64,000 nt of DNA. Source: Candidatus Sumerlaeota bacterium (GTDB taxonomy: Bacteria; Sumerlaeota; Sumerlaeia; MWCT01; JAUWMI01). Shown here piece after piece: positions 26,907 through 35,690 of this stretch (positions within the stretch are counted from its first letter, which is position 1; each line of letters opens with the position of its first letter). A program made the position numbers and the translations under genes. The stretch spans positions 1 through 64,000 of the forward strand of contig JAUWMI010000001.1 of assembly GCA_030613245.1 (NCBI GenBank), in the 5' to 3' direction. Under the pieces are notes generated by a model. That model was given only the letters and a program-made list of their open reading frames with translations. It made no database searches and was not told the origin of the DNA.

Positions 26907-28025
26907 ATGAGACGTATAAGCGGAGTGCTGATTATTCTGGCTGTTGTCTTACTGGTAATGCCTTACAGCGTATCGGCGCGCGTTAAGCTGGTAACATTGC
27001 CAGATCGCGATGTTATCGGGATCGCGCTGGATAATCCTAATTATACGCTGGTGACTGAAGAGCGAGTCATCACGTTGCAGTCGGGCATCAACAAAATTGA
27101 TTTTTCCTGGCAAGGGGTCAGCATTGATCCGTCATCAATTCAATTCGAAATCCTCTCGCATAAAGATACGGTCAAAATGCTGAACGTGAGTTATCCGCCG
27201 AACGAGAATGCGCTGGTGTGGGAGGTCTACAGCCCACAGGCAATGGAAGAACGCATTCGGATATACTATCTGATGGGCGGGTTTGGCCGGGTGGTTTCAT
27301 ACCGTGCAGTGACGGATCAGGAGGAGAAGCAGGCGATTCTGGAGTCGTATTTCAGACTGAGCAACCGGAGCGGCGAGGATTTCACCAACGCCGGGATTCG
27401 CGTAGGCTACGGCGCAGAGTGGCAGAAAAATTTGAAAAATGGCGAGACGCGCGAGATGCTATCGTTCCAGAATCCCTCATTGCCAGTGAATAAGGTCTAC
27501 ATCTACAAGCCAGCGGTTGATGACAAAAAGGTGCCGATGTATTATGAGGTACGTAATGAGATAGAGAGTGGTCTGGGACAGTTCAAGCTGCCGGGAGGAA
27601 AGGTGCGGATTTTTCAGCGCGACAGTTCAGGCGCCACAATTTTTATCGGTGAGGACTGGATGAAGGATACGCCCGTTAAGGAGAAGAGCGAGCTATATCT
27701 GGGTGTGGCGCGTGACGTGGTGGTCAAACGCAGCATCATGAGCGATAAGCGCGACCGCGTTGTGCGCAATAGCAATAAAAACGTCGTGCTGTTCGACCGG
27801 ATTGTGAACATTCAGTACGAGATTGAAAACTTCAAAAAGGAACCCGTAACGCTGAAGATTGTTGAAACTGTGCCGGACTACTGGAAGATTGAAGAGCTGG
27901 CAGGGCCAAGCGTGCGCCACGAGAAGAAAGATTCAGAAACGCTTGAGATTTTTGTCGATCTCCCGCCAAAAGGCGAAAAGCAGGTAGTAAATTTCGTCTA
28001 TAAACAGATTAACCAATTGCCGTGA
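26907..28025 (+). CDS. Secreted DUF4139-family protein, copy 2
   Basis: 372 residues from the ATG at 26907, preceded by AAAGGAG. The signal peptide ends at SVSA. It parallels copy 1 block by block: VKLVTLPDRDVIGIALDNPNYTLV against VDLVTIPGRDSVQITIYNSEDLTLV, and RLSNRSGEDFTNAGIRVGYG against RVTNRSGEDYENTQTRLLVG. It is about 60 residues shorter, lacking part of the middle of copy 1. The final motif of the family is present near the C-terminus (YEIENFKKEPVTLKIVET). A GTAGGGGC-family palindrome begins 4 bases after the stop. Confidence 0.78.
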   Translation: MRRISGVLIILAVVLLVMPYSVSARVKLVTLPDRDVIGIALDNPNYTLVTEERVITLQSGINKIDFSWQGVSIDPSSIQFEILSHKDTVKMLNVSYPPNENALVWEVYSPQAMEERIRIYYLMGGFGRVVSYRAVTDQEEKQAILESYFRLSNRSGEDFTNAGIRVGYGAEWQKNLKNGETREMLSFQNPSLPVNKVYIYKPAVDDKKVPMYYEVRNEIESGLGQFKLPGGKVRIFQRDSSGATIFIGEDWMKDTPVKEKSELYLGVARDVVVKRSIMSDKRDRVVRNSNKNVVLFDRIVNIQYEIENFKKEPVTLKIVETVPDYWKIEELAGPSVRHEKKDSETLEIFVDLPPKGEKQVVNFVYKQINQLP

Positions 28026-28029
28026 TACT

Positions 28030-28056
28030 ATGGGCAACCACAAGGGTTGCCCCTAC
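28030..28056. repeat. Palindrome after DUF4139 copy 2
   Basis: GGGCAACC and GGTTGCCC pair across ACAAG; the distal side continues as CCCCTAC. It sits between two convergent genes and could help terminate both transcripts. Confidence 0.7.
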
Positions 28057-28081
28057 GTCTGTTATCGTGGTGGCTGAGCGG

Positions 28082-29137
28082 TCAGACCTCTTCCCGGCTC
28101 GCTGGTTGATACAGGCAGAAGGGTTCCTCATCCAGGAAATCGGCTGTGGCAGCGAAGGCACGTGCGCGGCACCCCATGCAGACTCGCCGATATTCACACC
28201 GTCCACATTTTCCCTTTAGAAGATTCGGATCGCGGAGTTTACGGAATACTTCAGCATTCTGCCAGATTTCAGCGAATGGTTGAGTCTTGATATTACCGGC
28301 TGAGATGGGTAGATAGCCACACGGGAAGACTTCGCCCTGGTGTGAAATAAAACAGACGCCGGAACCTGCCAGACAGCCACGTGAACTGGCTTCCATGCCG
28401 GCGGCCTGCAATGTCAAGCGTTCGCCTTTGGCGCGCTGACGTATGATCCGTTGGTAATGCGGAGCGCAGGTAACCTTGGTATGTATGGTACTGCGCTTCG
28501 AAAGATCGTAGAAATGATTCAAGACGCGTTCGTATTGCTCGGCAGAGAGCATCTGGTCGTCGGCGATCTCGACGCCGCAGCCTACTGGAACCAGCATAAA
28601 GATGTGAAAAGCATCTGCTCCTACGGTCTCGGCCAGATTGAAAAGCGCCTCGAGCTGCTTAACATTGTGACGGGCAATTGTGGCATTGATCTGGACACTG
28701 ATGCCGTACTCTTTCAAATGGCGAATCCCTTGAAGCGCCTGGTCGAACGAACCAGGAATCTTGCGAAATGCGTCGTGCGTTTTGTCATCGGCACCATCAA
28801 TGCTGATGGAGACTCGGCTGATGCCTGAATCCTTAATCTCGCGAACCACAGCCCGGGTAATCAGTGTGCCGTTGGTGGCCAGTGCAGTGGCCAACCCGCT
28901 TTGTCGGGCATGCAGTGCAAGCAGAAAAATATCAGGCCGCATGAGCGGTTCTCCGCCACTCAGCACCAGTATGGGTTTGGCGAACTCAGCTATGGAGCTA
29001 ATTAAAGCGCGTCCCTCTTCAGTAGTAAGATCGGATTTCGATAATTCCTTGCTGACTTCGAGGCGTCGGCAGTGGACACACTCAAGGTTACAGCCAACTG
29101 TGGTTTCCCAGAAGATAATACGCAAGCTTTCTTGCAC
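28082..29137 (-). CDS. ahbD: AhbD-like radical SAM/SPASM enzyme (Fe-coproporphyrin decarboxylase type)
   Basis: 351 residues from the GTG at 29137, with GGAGAG about 8 bases upstream; the frame extends to 29266 but the preceding 43 residues are unlike the family. The radical SAM cluster motif is TVGCNLECVHC (CxxxCxxC) at about 12-19, then GGEPL and SISIDG. The rear SPASM-like part has TCAPHYQRI, RGCLAGSGVCFISH, GEVFPCGYLP and GKCGRCEYRRVCMGC, which match my recollection of AhbD, the enzyme converting Fe-coproporphyrin III to haem b in the siroheme-dependent pathway. NirJ-type enzymes are the nearest alternatives. This fits the multihaem cytochromes in the window. No other ahb gene is adjacent. 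Confidence 0.72.
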   Translation of the reverse strand: MQESLRIIFWETTVGCNLECVHCRRLEVSKELSKSDLTTEEGRALISSIAEFAKPILVLSGGEPLMRPDIFLLALHARQSGLATALATNGTLITRAVVREIKDSGISRVSISIDGADDKTHDAFRKIPGSFDQALQGIRHLKEYGISVQINATIARHNVKQLEALFNLAETVGADAFHIFMLVPVGCGVEIADDQMLSAEQYERVLNHFYDLSKRSTIHTKVTCAPHYQRIIRQRAKGERLTLQAAGMEASSRGCLAGSGVCFISHQGEVFPCGYLPISAGNIKTQPFAEIWQNAEVFRKLRDPNLLKGKCGRCEYRRVCMGCRARAFAATADFLDEEPFCLYQPASREEV

Positions 29138-29619
29138 GGGTGGCTCTCTCCGATTAAAAAAAATCGCTCCATAAAGTGTCTGTGGAGAACTTGCTTCTTC
29201 ATACCGCAAGGTTTCATAAAGCACAAGAGGAAAGAGGGGAGAGGAAGCTACAAGGGTGCACATCATTTTTATTCATAGTAGTTATTCCGGGAAAATAGAA
29301 GATACGTACATTTCCGCTTCGTTCTGTTAGTGGTAATCCTAGTTTTTTTTGCTGTACTTCACGCAAAGGCGCAGAGACGCAAAGAAAAGATCGGTTTAAG
29401 ATTACACAATTTACCAGAATTTCTTGGCAACTTGGTGGCTTTTCGTAGGGGTTTGATTAATCAAATTCCTGCCAAATCTGTGGACTAAACTGATGTGCAC
29501 CCCATTTCAGGTAGTAAAAAGGAAAGGCAATCCCCTCACCTTTATCCTCTCGCCTAAGGCGAGAGGATATAATAAGCTACGTAGGGGCTCAAAATTTTGA
29601 GCCCCTACAGCTCATTCGA
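29138..29619. repeat. Intergenic region with three repeat types
   Basis: First, a direct-repeat-like tract ACGCAAAGGCGCAGAGACGC (29361-29380) built on CGCAAAG/CGCAGAG units. Second, CCCCTCACC followed by an 11-bp stem ATCCTCTCGCC / GGCGAGAGGAT with loop TAA (29533-29568). Third, a perfect 28-base palindrome, arms GTAGGGGCTCAAAA and TTTTGAGCCCCTAC (29581-29608), 11 bases beyond the mlaD stop. No gene is seen. Confidence 0.75.
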
Positions 29620-30717
29620 TTACATGAGTGATCCGAAGATAATGCCGACAAAGGTTCGGATAATAGTTTGTTCTTCTGTTGCTTCCAGGGTCTGCTTCAA
29701 TTTGTTCATTGTCTCGCGGGTGTCGTCGTACAATGCCGTATCGTAGACCAATTTGCCCAGTGTTCCCTCGCCACTCTTGACCTTGTTTGAAATCTCCAGC
29801 AGATTGTTCAGGGCATCGTTGAGTTTCGGCACGCTGGCCTGCATAGAGTCAATTGTCGAGCGAAGATTATCTTTATTTTCGCGGATCACCGTATTGAGCT
29901 CAGCGGTTGCCGTGTTGATGTTGTCAAAGACCTCTTCGAATGAGGCATGCAAATCATCAGTGTAAATGAGGCGGCTGAGGGTGCCTTCGCCTTCACGCAC
30001 CTCAATGGTAATATCCTCAATATTAGAGGCGACTTCGAGAAGGATGTTATACGCTTCATCGTCCTTGATAAGCTTGCCGAGGCTGCCTTTGCCTTCATTA
30101 AGCGACTGAATGATCTCCTGAGCGGTATCAAGAACGGATTGCAATTCTGGTGCGGATTTAGCCAATGCATCTGAGGTAGTTTTGATATTTTCGCGGTTTT
30201 CAGCAATAACCTCAGAGAGATCGCCAAAGACGCGGCGCTGATTCTCATCAAAGGAAGTAAGAAGGCGATTGGCATTGTCTTCAATCTCATTGACTTTCTC
30301 GAGCACCTTGTTGAGATCAGCAATTTCGTAAGGATCCAGGGTCGAGCCCTCAGCAAGCAGTGGGCTGTCGGGAGGACCGTATTTGATATTAATGTAATAC
30401 TGCCCGAGGAGACTTTTCATTATCACGGCGGCTTTGGAGCCCTCGTTAATTCGATAGTTGGGATTGATCAGCATGGCTACCTTCACGGTCGCCGTTTTTG
30501 GCTCGAAGTTAATGGCCGTTACTTTGCCCATCTCCACGCCCGCAAGCGTCACTGGAGAGCCGATTTCCAGGCCGTTAACCTGGTCGAAATTGGCGTAGAG
30601 TTTGTACCCTCCCTTGACCAGCACCCCTTTGGTTCTGATAGACAGGCCGATCAAGAGAATCAAACCCAGCACGAAAAAGATTCCCACACGCACAGCAATA
30701 CTTTTTGTCGAATTCAT
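29620..30717 (-). CDS. mlaD: MCE-domain lipid-binding protein, MlaD-type
   Basis: 365 residues from the ATG at 30717, preceded by AAAGGAG at 8 bases. One N-terminal transmembrane anchor (VGIFFVLGLILLIGLSI), then one MCE domain (about 38-125; FDQVNGLEIGSPVTLAGVEMG). A long helical tail with coiled-coil-like heptads follows (residues 130-355) and contains the family pattern EGTLGKLIYD, seen twice here (EGTLSRLIYTDDLH and EGTLGKLVYDTALY). This is longer than E. coli MlaD and closer to the PqiB/YebT or deltaproteobacterial type with a periplasmic helical bundle. It would shuttle phospholipid between membranes together with the permease and ATPase encoded just upstream. Confidence 0.9.
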   Translation of the reverse strand: MNSTKSIAVRVGIFFVLGLILLIGLSIRTKGVLVKGGYKLYANFDQVNGLEIGSPVTLAGVEMGKVTAINFEPKTATVKVAMLINPNYRINEGSKAAVIMKSLLGQYYINIKYGPPDSPLLAEGSTLDPYEIADLNKVLEKVNEIEDNANRLLTSFDENQRRVFGDLSEVIAENRENIKTTSDALAKSAPELQSVLDTAQEIIQSLNEGKGSLGKLIKDDEAYNILLEVASNIEDITIEVREGEGTLSRLIYTDDLHASFEEVFDNINTATAELNTVIRENKDNLRSTIDSMQASVPKLNDALNNLLEISNKVKSGEGTLGKLVYDTALYDDTRETMNKLKQTLEATEEQTIIRTFVGIIFGSLM

Positions 30718-30749
30718 TTGCACCACTCCTTTTTGATCGCGAAATGAGC

Positions 30750-30777
30750 GTAGAGGCGTTCAATTGAACGCCCCTAC
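30750..30777. repeat. 28-base palindrome between mlaF and mlaD
   Basis: Arms GTAGAGGCGTTCAA (30750-30763) and TTGAACGCCCCTAC (30764-30777) pair with one mismatch. The last base is shared with the mlaF stop codon. Confidence 0.8.
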
Positions 30778-31502
30778 TATTTTCGTTTAATGAAGTCGTG
30801 AATAATCGGTTCGTGTGATTCGCGAAATTCCGCTGGCGACCCAGAGGCGACGATCTTCCCGTCGTGAAGCATATTCACCATATGAGCTAATTTAAACGCG
30901 CTGATCATATCATGTGTTACTATCACGGAAGTCACGCCAAACTGTTGATTCAGATTCAGGATTAGGGAGTCAATATTTTCCGCCATTGGGGGATCTAATC
31001 CAGCTGTGGGCTCGTCGTAGAGAATAACCCGAGGATTCAAGGTAAGGGCACGCGCAATAGATACGCGCTTTTTCATCCCCCCGCTCAGGTTGGCCGGCAT
31101 TTCGTTTTCCTTGTCAGCAAGATTCACCAGGGCCAGCTTCTCATGAACAATTTGAGATATCTGGTCGGGTGGTACAAGGCGATGTTCTCGTAGCCCCAGG
31201 GCCACGTTCTCACCAACGGTCAATGAGTTCAGCAGGCCCCCGGTCTGGAAGATCATCCCGAATTGCCTTCGTACAGGGTAAAGAGCAAGTTCTGAAAGCT
31301 TTGTAATGTCCTGACCATTAACCAGGATGGCTCCTGCATCGGGAGGCAGAAGGCCAATGAGAAGCTTCAAGAGAACGCTTTTTCCGCTGCCGCTTCCTCC
31401 GATAATGACAGTAATCTTGCCTTCTCTGATCTCCAGATTTAGGCCGCGGAGCACATGGTTGTCTTTGAAGCTCTTGACCAGGTTTGTGGCTGTAATATCC
31501 AT
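30777..31502 (-). CDS. mlaF: ABC transporter ATP-binding protein, MlaF-type
   Basis: 241 residues, a single ABC ATPase domain: Walker A GGSGSGKSVLLK (about 35-46), Q-loop in MIFQTGGLLNSLTV, signature LSGGMKKRVSIARAL, Walker B VILYDEPTAGLDP and a switch His in VIVTHD. The Q-loop context (FQTGGLLNSLTV) is typical of MlaF/MkI lipid importers. Gene order permease, ATPase, MCE protein on one strand supports the assignment. It energises phospholipid movement between inner and outer membranes. Confidence 0.92.
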   Translation of the reverse strand: MDITATNLVKSFKDNHVLRGLNLEIREGKITVIIGGSGSGKSVLLKLLIGLLPPDAGAILVNGQDITKLSELALYPVRRQFGMIFQTGGLLNSLTVGENVALGLREHRLVPPDQISQIVHEKLALVNLADKENEMPANLSGGMKKRVSIARALTLNPRVILYDEPTAGLDPPMAENIDSLILNLNQQFGVTSVIVTHDMISAFKLAHMVNMLHDGKIVASGSPAEFRESHEPIIHDFIKRK

Positions 31503-31518
31503 GTAACGTTCAGGTGGT

Positions 31519-31546
31519 ATAAGGGCGAGCCGGCGGTTCGCCCTAC
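31519..31546. repeat. Palindrome between mlaE and mlaF
   Basis: GGGCGAGCC (31523-31531) pairs with GGTTCGCCC (31535-31543) with one mismatch, ending CTAC 3 bases from the mlaE stop. Third intercistronic palindrome of the mla operon. Confidence 0.7.
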
Positions 31547-31549
31547 GCC

Positions 31550-32341
31550 TTATCCAGCAAACCGGCTCATGAAGTAGTCGGCGACCAGGATCATGGTGAG
31601 GGAGATGACGATAGCTCGTGTTGTTGCTTTTCCCACGCCAGCGGCGCCATTTTCAGCCGACATGCCCATATAGCAGCATACGATAGAGTAAATCGCCCCA
31701 AAGATGAGTGTCTTGGAGAGACCCTTGGTAATGTCGCTCAGTTCAAGAGCTCGATAGAGCTGGTTGTAGTAGATCACTCGGTCAATTCCCAGATAGGTTG
31801 ATGAGATAAGGCCGCCGCCCCAGATGCCAATCACGATGGCGTAGATAGTGAGTATGGGCTGCATGATGACCGAAGCGAGAAAGCGAGGCATTACAAGATA
31901 GCGAACGGGATTGATGCCCATAGCTCGCAGCGCGTGAATTTCTTCTGATACGGCCATAGTGCCCAGTTCAGCTGCCATCCCCGCACCAACTCGGCCTGCA
32001 ATGATAAAGGCCGTTATCACTGGCCCCATTTCGCGTACCAGTGAAAGGCCTACGATGCCGCCAATGACCTGCTGAATGCTTAGCTTTTTCAGCTCAATGC
32101 CGGTTTGCAGGGCTACTATCATACCTGTAAACAGGCCGATCATGGCAGCAAGGGGAAGCGTGTTGTAGCCAATTTCAAACATCTGCCTCAGCACGCGGTT
32201 GGAATTTCGGAAAGCGTAGCGTAGTTGGCCGATACTCTGGGAAAAGAGGAGAACCATCTGGCCTGAAGTATAGAAGAGGCTGGTGAAGAATGTTTCAATT
32301 CTGGAGAGCAGTATCGTGACAGATCGCATCCGTGGCACCAT
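31550..32341 (-). CDS. mlaE: MlaE-type ABC permease
   Basis: 263 residues, five to six transmembrane segments, with the permease signature of the MlaE family: GLFTGMIVALQTG, VREMGPVITAFIIAGRVGAGMAAELGTM and EEIHALRAMGINPVRYLVMPR. The EAxxxMG-like cytoplasmic helix contacting the ATPase is complete. It is the first gene of the mlaE-mlaF-mlaD unit and lies 99 bases after purA, so it could be read from the purA promoter. Confidence 0.92.
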   Translation of the reverse strand: MVPRMRSVTILLSRIETFFTSLFYTSGQMVLLFSQSIGQLRYAFRNSNRVLRQMFEIGYNTLPLAAMIGLFTGMIVALQTGIELKKLSIQQVIGGIVGLSLVREMGPVITAFIIAGRVGAGMAAELGTMAVSEEIHALRAMGINPVRYLVMPRFLASVIMQPILTIYAIVIGIWGGGLISSTYLGIDRVIYYNQLYRALELSDITKGLSKTLIFGAIYSIVCCYMGMSAENGAAGVGKATTRAIVISLTMILVADYFMSRFAG

Positions 32342-32440
32342 TGCTTTATCTTTGGGTCAAGGTTACCATGAGGTCAGCTCTGACCCGACACCTGAATGCG
32401 CTGAGCTTTCATAACACCGTGCACCGATAATTTACGCGCG

Positions 32441-33730
32441 TTAAAAAAAGTGGTCAATAAGTGTAATACACTTTCCGCGCTTGGGGCTGACCGAAACGGT
32501 GATAACCTTTGCCGAGATAAGTTCCTCAATTTTGTGCAGGTACGCTTTGGCCTTCTCAGGCAATGCGTCGAAATCGGTGATATCCTCAGTACAGGTCTTC
32601 CACCCGGGCAGCTCCTCGTAGATCGGCTCGTAATTATCATCGGCATCAATGCCGAAAGGAAAGATATCAACCGTCCTGCCATTACAGCGATAGGCCGTGC
32701 AGACGTTGATAGTGTCCAGTGTGTCAAGGACATCTAGTTTGGTGATGGCCACTTCGCGGGTGCCTGAGATCTGGATTGCGCGCCGGACCAGGGGGGCATC
32801 AAACCAGCCGCAACGCCGTGGCCGGCCCGTTGTGGCACCGTACTCGCTGCCGAGCTTGCGCAGATTGTCGCCCTGCTCCATGGTCAGCTCAGTAGGGAAA
32901 GGGCCTTCACCCACACGGGTGGTATAGGCCTTGACCACGCCGAAGATGCGGTCAATCTTTGTGGGGCTGATGCCCAGACCCGTACATACCCCTCCGGGGG
33001 AGGGATTTGAAGAGGTCACGTAAGGATAGGTGCCAAAGTCAATATCAAGGTGAATGCCCTGGGCTCCTTCGCACATGATATTCTTGCCTTGCTCAATATA
33101 CTGGTTAATGACACTCACCCCATCAACAGCCAGGCTGTTAAACATATCGGCATATTTCCAGACTCGCTGAATAATATCGTCGGCAGCAAAGCTATTGGTG
33201 CTATAAATTTGCTCGAACAGAGGCTTATAGAATTCAAGATTTGCCTGTACTTTTTTTACAAAGCGATCCTTGTTGCGCAGGTCAAGCACTCGTATACCCT
33301 GACGGGTTACTTTGTCGCCGTAGGAACAGCCAATGCCTCGGCCAGTAGTCCCGATTTTCCCTTTGCCACGCTTTTTCTCCTGCACGAGGTCGAGAAGCTT
33401 GTGGTAAGGCATCACGAGATGGGCTGTTTCGCTGATCATCAAATTGGTGTCCACTGCAATGCCGTGTTGCTCGAGCTCTTTGATCTCTTTGGAGAAAGCT
33501 TCAGGATCAATGACCATGCCGTTGCCAAGGAGACACTTGGTTTCTGGATGGAGGATACCCGTGGGAATCGTATGAAGAATGAAGGTAGCGTCGTCAATAA
33601 CGACCGTATGCCCTGCGTTATTACCACCCTGATAGCGAGCAACGAGATCGGCTTCCTTGGCGATCAGATCAACAATCTTACCTTTCCCTTCATCTCCCCA
33701 CTGGCAGCCGAGAAGAACGATGAGTGGCAC
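32441..33730 (-). CDS. purA: Adenylosuccinate synthetase
   Basis: 429 residues, full length. GTP-binding loop GDEGKGK (12-18) with catalytic Asp13 and His41 in NNAGHT at the positions seen in E. coli PurA. Further blocks: GTTGRGIG, the switch region, GATTGRPRRCGWFD and TKLDVLD. It condenses IMP and aspartate to adenylosuccinate at the expense of GTP, the first step to AMP. The start is GTG, chosen because AAAGGAGG lies 6 bases upstream. It has its own promoter and lies downstream of serA on the same strand. Confidence 0.97.
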   Translation of the reverse strand: MPLIVLLGCQWGDEGKGKIVDLIAKEADLVARYQGGNNAGHTVVIDDATFILHTIPTGILHPETKCLLGNGMVIDPEAFSKEIKELEQHGIAVDTNLMISETAHLVMPYHKLLDLVQEKKRGKGKIGTTGRGIGCSYGDKVTRQGIRVLDLRNKDRFVKKVQANLEFYKPLFEQIYSTNSFAADDIIQRVWKYADMFNSLAVDGVSVINQYIEQGKNIMCEGAQGIHLDIDFGTYPYVTSSNPSPGGVCTGLGISPTKIDRIFGVVKAYTTRVGEGPFPTELTMEQGDNLRKLGSEYGATTGRPRRCGWFDAPLVRRAIQISGTREVAITKLDVLDTLDTINVCTAYRCNGRTVDIFPFGIDADDNYEPIYEELPGWKTCTEDITDFDALPEKAKAYLHKIEELISAKVITVSVSPKRGKCITLIDHFF

Positions 33731-33756
33731 GAAGATCCTCCTTTGATTTTTTGCAA

Positions 33757-33785
33757 GCTATAATGTTTTAAACGTTGTCCTTCAA
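33757..33785 (-). promoter_or_regulatory. Probable purA promoter
   Basis: TTGAAG (33785-33780), 17 bases, TATAGC (33762-33757) on the minus strand. It gives a short leader ending in AAAGGAGG before the GTG start. In the same 256-base gap, ATGCCAC (33888-33894) and GTGGCAT (33937-33943) form a loose inverted repeat beyond the serA stop. Confidence 0.55.
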
Positions 33786-33986
33786 GTCAGGCGTCATTTG
33801 AAGGGTCTATAGAGAAAGGACTGAAAATGCAACTAAAAACAAGCTCGGGAATTTGCGATTATATACAGAAGAGAAGCACAAATAAAAATGCCACGGAGGA
33901 AAAGTGCCGTGACATATCCTCTCCTTATCGTTTACTGTGGCATTAAAGGTTTTAAGTGACCAGAGCGCAGTTTCTGCTGTTTTAAT

Positions 33987-35576
33987 TCATATCTTTATCA
34001 TCTTTGCAGATTTGATATTGGGAAGCTTGCCGATTTTCTCCAGAATTTTTGGAGAGACATCTTCGTCAACATTGATCACGGTCATGGCATCCTGACTGTG
34101 GTCAGTACGGCCCCACGTGAGCTGGCCGATATTGATCCGATGCTCACCCAACAAGGTGCCAACACTTCCGATGATTCCCGGGACATCATTGTTTTCAATC
34201 ACAATCAAGATGCCTTCAGGGGTAGCGTCGAAGTGCTTGTCATTGATAATTACAATCCGCGGGGTTGTGGGTGCGAATAGCGTGCCGCTGACACTGTTTA
34301 TCTTGCCATTTTCCATCTGTGCTTCGACAGTTATCAAGTTGGTGTACTGATACTGGGTAGTTGTCTTACTCTCAACTACCTCCAAGCCTCGTTCTTGCGC
34401 GTAAGACATGGCATTGACGTAGTTAACTGTGCTGTCGGAAATCGGTTCAAGAAATCCTTTAACCACAGCAGTTGTGAGTGGTGCAACGGGATAATCGAGC
34501 ACTGCGCCGCTATATTTCACTGTAATTTTTGTGACGCGAGAATCAGCGAACTGGGTCTGGAATTTGCCAATACGCTCCGCCAGGTTCAGATACGGGCGCA
34601 GCTGTTGCAAAATCTCAGGATCAATGGAGGGGGCATTGACGGCGTTTCGGATTTCACGTCCCTTGAGGACGTCAACTACTTGCCTGGCAATCTCGATTGC
34701 AACATTGTGCTGTGCCTCGGTTGTGGAAGCAGCCAGATGAGGTGTTAGAACAAAGCGGTCGGATTTACGAAAGGGATGGTCTGACGGCAGCGGCTCGGCT
34801 TCGTAGACGTCCAGAGCCGCTCCGGCTATGGTGCCTTGCTCAACTGCCTCGATGAGTGCGGCTTCGTCAATGATGCCGCCGCGGGCACAATTGATCACAC
34901 ACGCTACCTTTTTCATCTTCTGGAATTGCTCCCGGCCTATGATTCCCTTTGTCTCGGGTTTTAACGGTGTGTGAACCGTAATGAAGTCAGCAATCTGAAC
35001 AAGCTGCTCCAGGGGAAGCATCTCCACGCCGATTTTCAACATAACCTCTGGCGAAATATAAGGATCGTGACCAATTACGCGCATGCCAAAGCTCTGGCAG
35101 CGCTTGGCCACCTCAATACCTATACGCCCCAGTCCGATAATGCCCAGCACCTTGCCGAGCAGCTCGATGCCAGTGAACATCTTTTTGTCCCACCGACCCT
35201 CCTGCATTGAGTGGTGCGCTTTGGGAATGCTGCGCGCCAGGGCGAGGAGCATACTCATGGTGTGCTCGGCAGTAGAGATGGTATTGCCTCCGGGCGTATT
35301 CATGGCAATGATGCCCATTTTCGTCGCTGTGTTGACATCCACGTTGTCCAGCCCGACTCCGGCGCGGCCAATTACCTTCAAATTCCGGGCATTTTTCAGT
35401 ACGTCGCCTGTAATCTTACTCCTGCTTCGCACCACAACTGCATCGTAATCGCCGATGCGGCGTAGCAGGTCTTCCGGGGTGATGCTAGGTTCATAGTCAA
35501 CCTTAAACGCCCCGTCAGCTTCCAGGATTGCGAGCCCATCCTGGGACAAAGAATCGCTTACGAGTATCCGTGTCAT
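33987..35576 (-). CDS. serA: D-3-phosphoglycerate dehydrogenase
   Basis: 529 residues from the ATG at 35576, which has AAGGAG 10 bases upstream; the other ATG at 35585 leaves only one base. Substrate-binding and NAD-binding domains (GLGRIGIEVAKR loop), catalytic Arg in NCARGGI, Glu in EAEPL and His in LTPHLAAST are present. The allosteric-substrate-binding domain and C-terminal ACT domain (IVIENNDVPGIIGSVG) mark the long type I SerA, usually serine-inhibited. It oxidises 3-phosphoglycerate to phosphohydroxypyruvate. The aminotransferase gene immediately upstream probably takes the next step. Confidence 0.96.
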   Translation of the reverse strand: MTRILVSDSLSQDGLAILEADGAFKVDYEPSITPEDLLRRIGDYDAVVVRSRSKITGDVLKNARNLKVIGRAGVGLDNVDVNTATKMGIIAMNTPGGNTISTAEHTMSMLLALARSIPKAHHSMQEGRWDKKMFTGIELLGKVLGIIGLGRIGIEVAKRCQSFGMRVIGHDPYISPEVMLKIGVEMLPLEQLVQIADFITVHTPLKPETKGIIGREQFQKMKKVACVINCARGGIIDEAALIEAVEQGTIAGAALDVYEAEPLPSDHPFRKSDRFVLTPHLAASTTEAQHNVAIEIARQVVDVLKGREIRNAVNAPSIDPEILQQLRPYLNLAERIGKFQTQFADSRVTKITVKYSGAVLDYPVAPLTTAVVKGFLEPISDSTVNYVNAMSYAQERGLEVVESKTTTQYQYTNLITVEAQMENGKINSVSGTLFAPTTPRIVIINDKHFDATPEGILIVIENNDVPGIIGSVGTLLGEHRINIGQLTWGRTDHSQDAMTVINVDEDVSPKILEKIGKLPNIKSAKMIKI

Positions 35577-35690
35577 TTTTTTCATACTCCTTTTTTGGAA
35601 GAGATGCTTGTATCTTTAAAGGTAACTGAAAGGGGCATATAAAATCCAGAAATATTTCTGGCCCATTAACCAGGCGGGATGCCCAGCCGC

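Noticed and set aside
29361-29384. Tandem repeat of CGCAAAG-type units as a CRISPR-like array
   Set aside because: Only about two to three imperfect short units without spacers; more likely a dispersed repeat.
33050-33763. 237-residue open frame opposite purA
   Set aside because: It lies entirely antisense to a well-conserved gene and its translation resembles no family.
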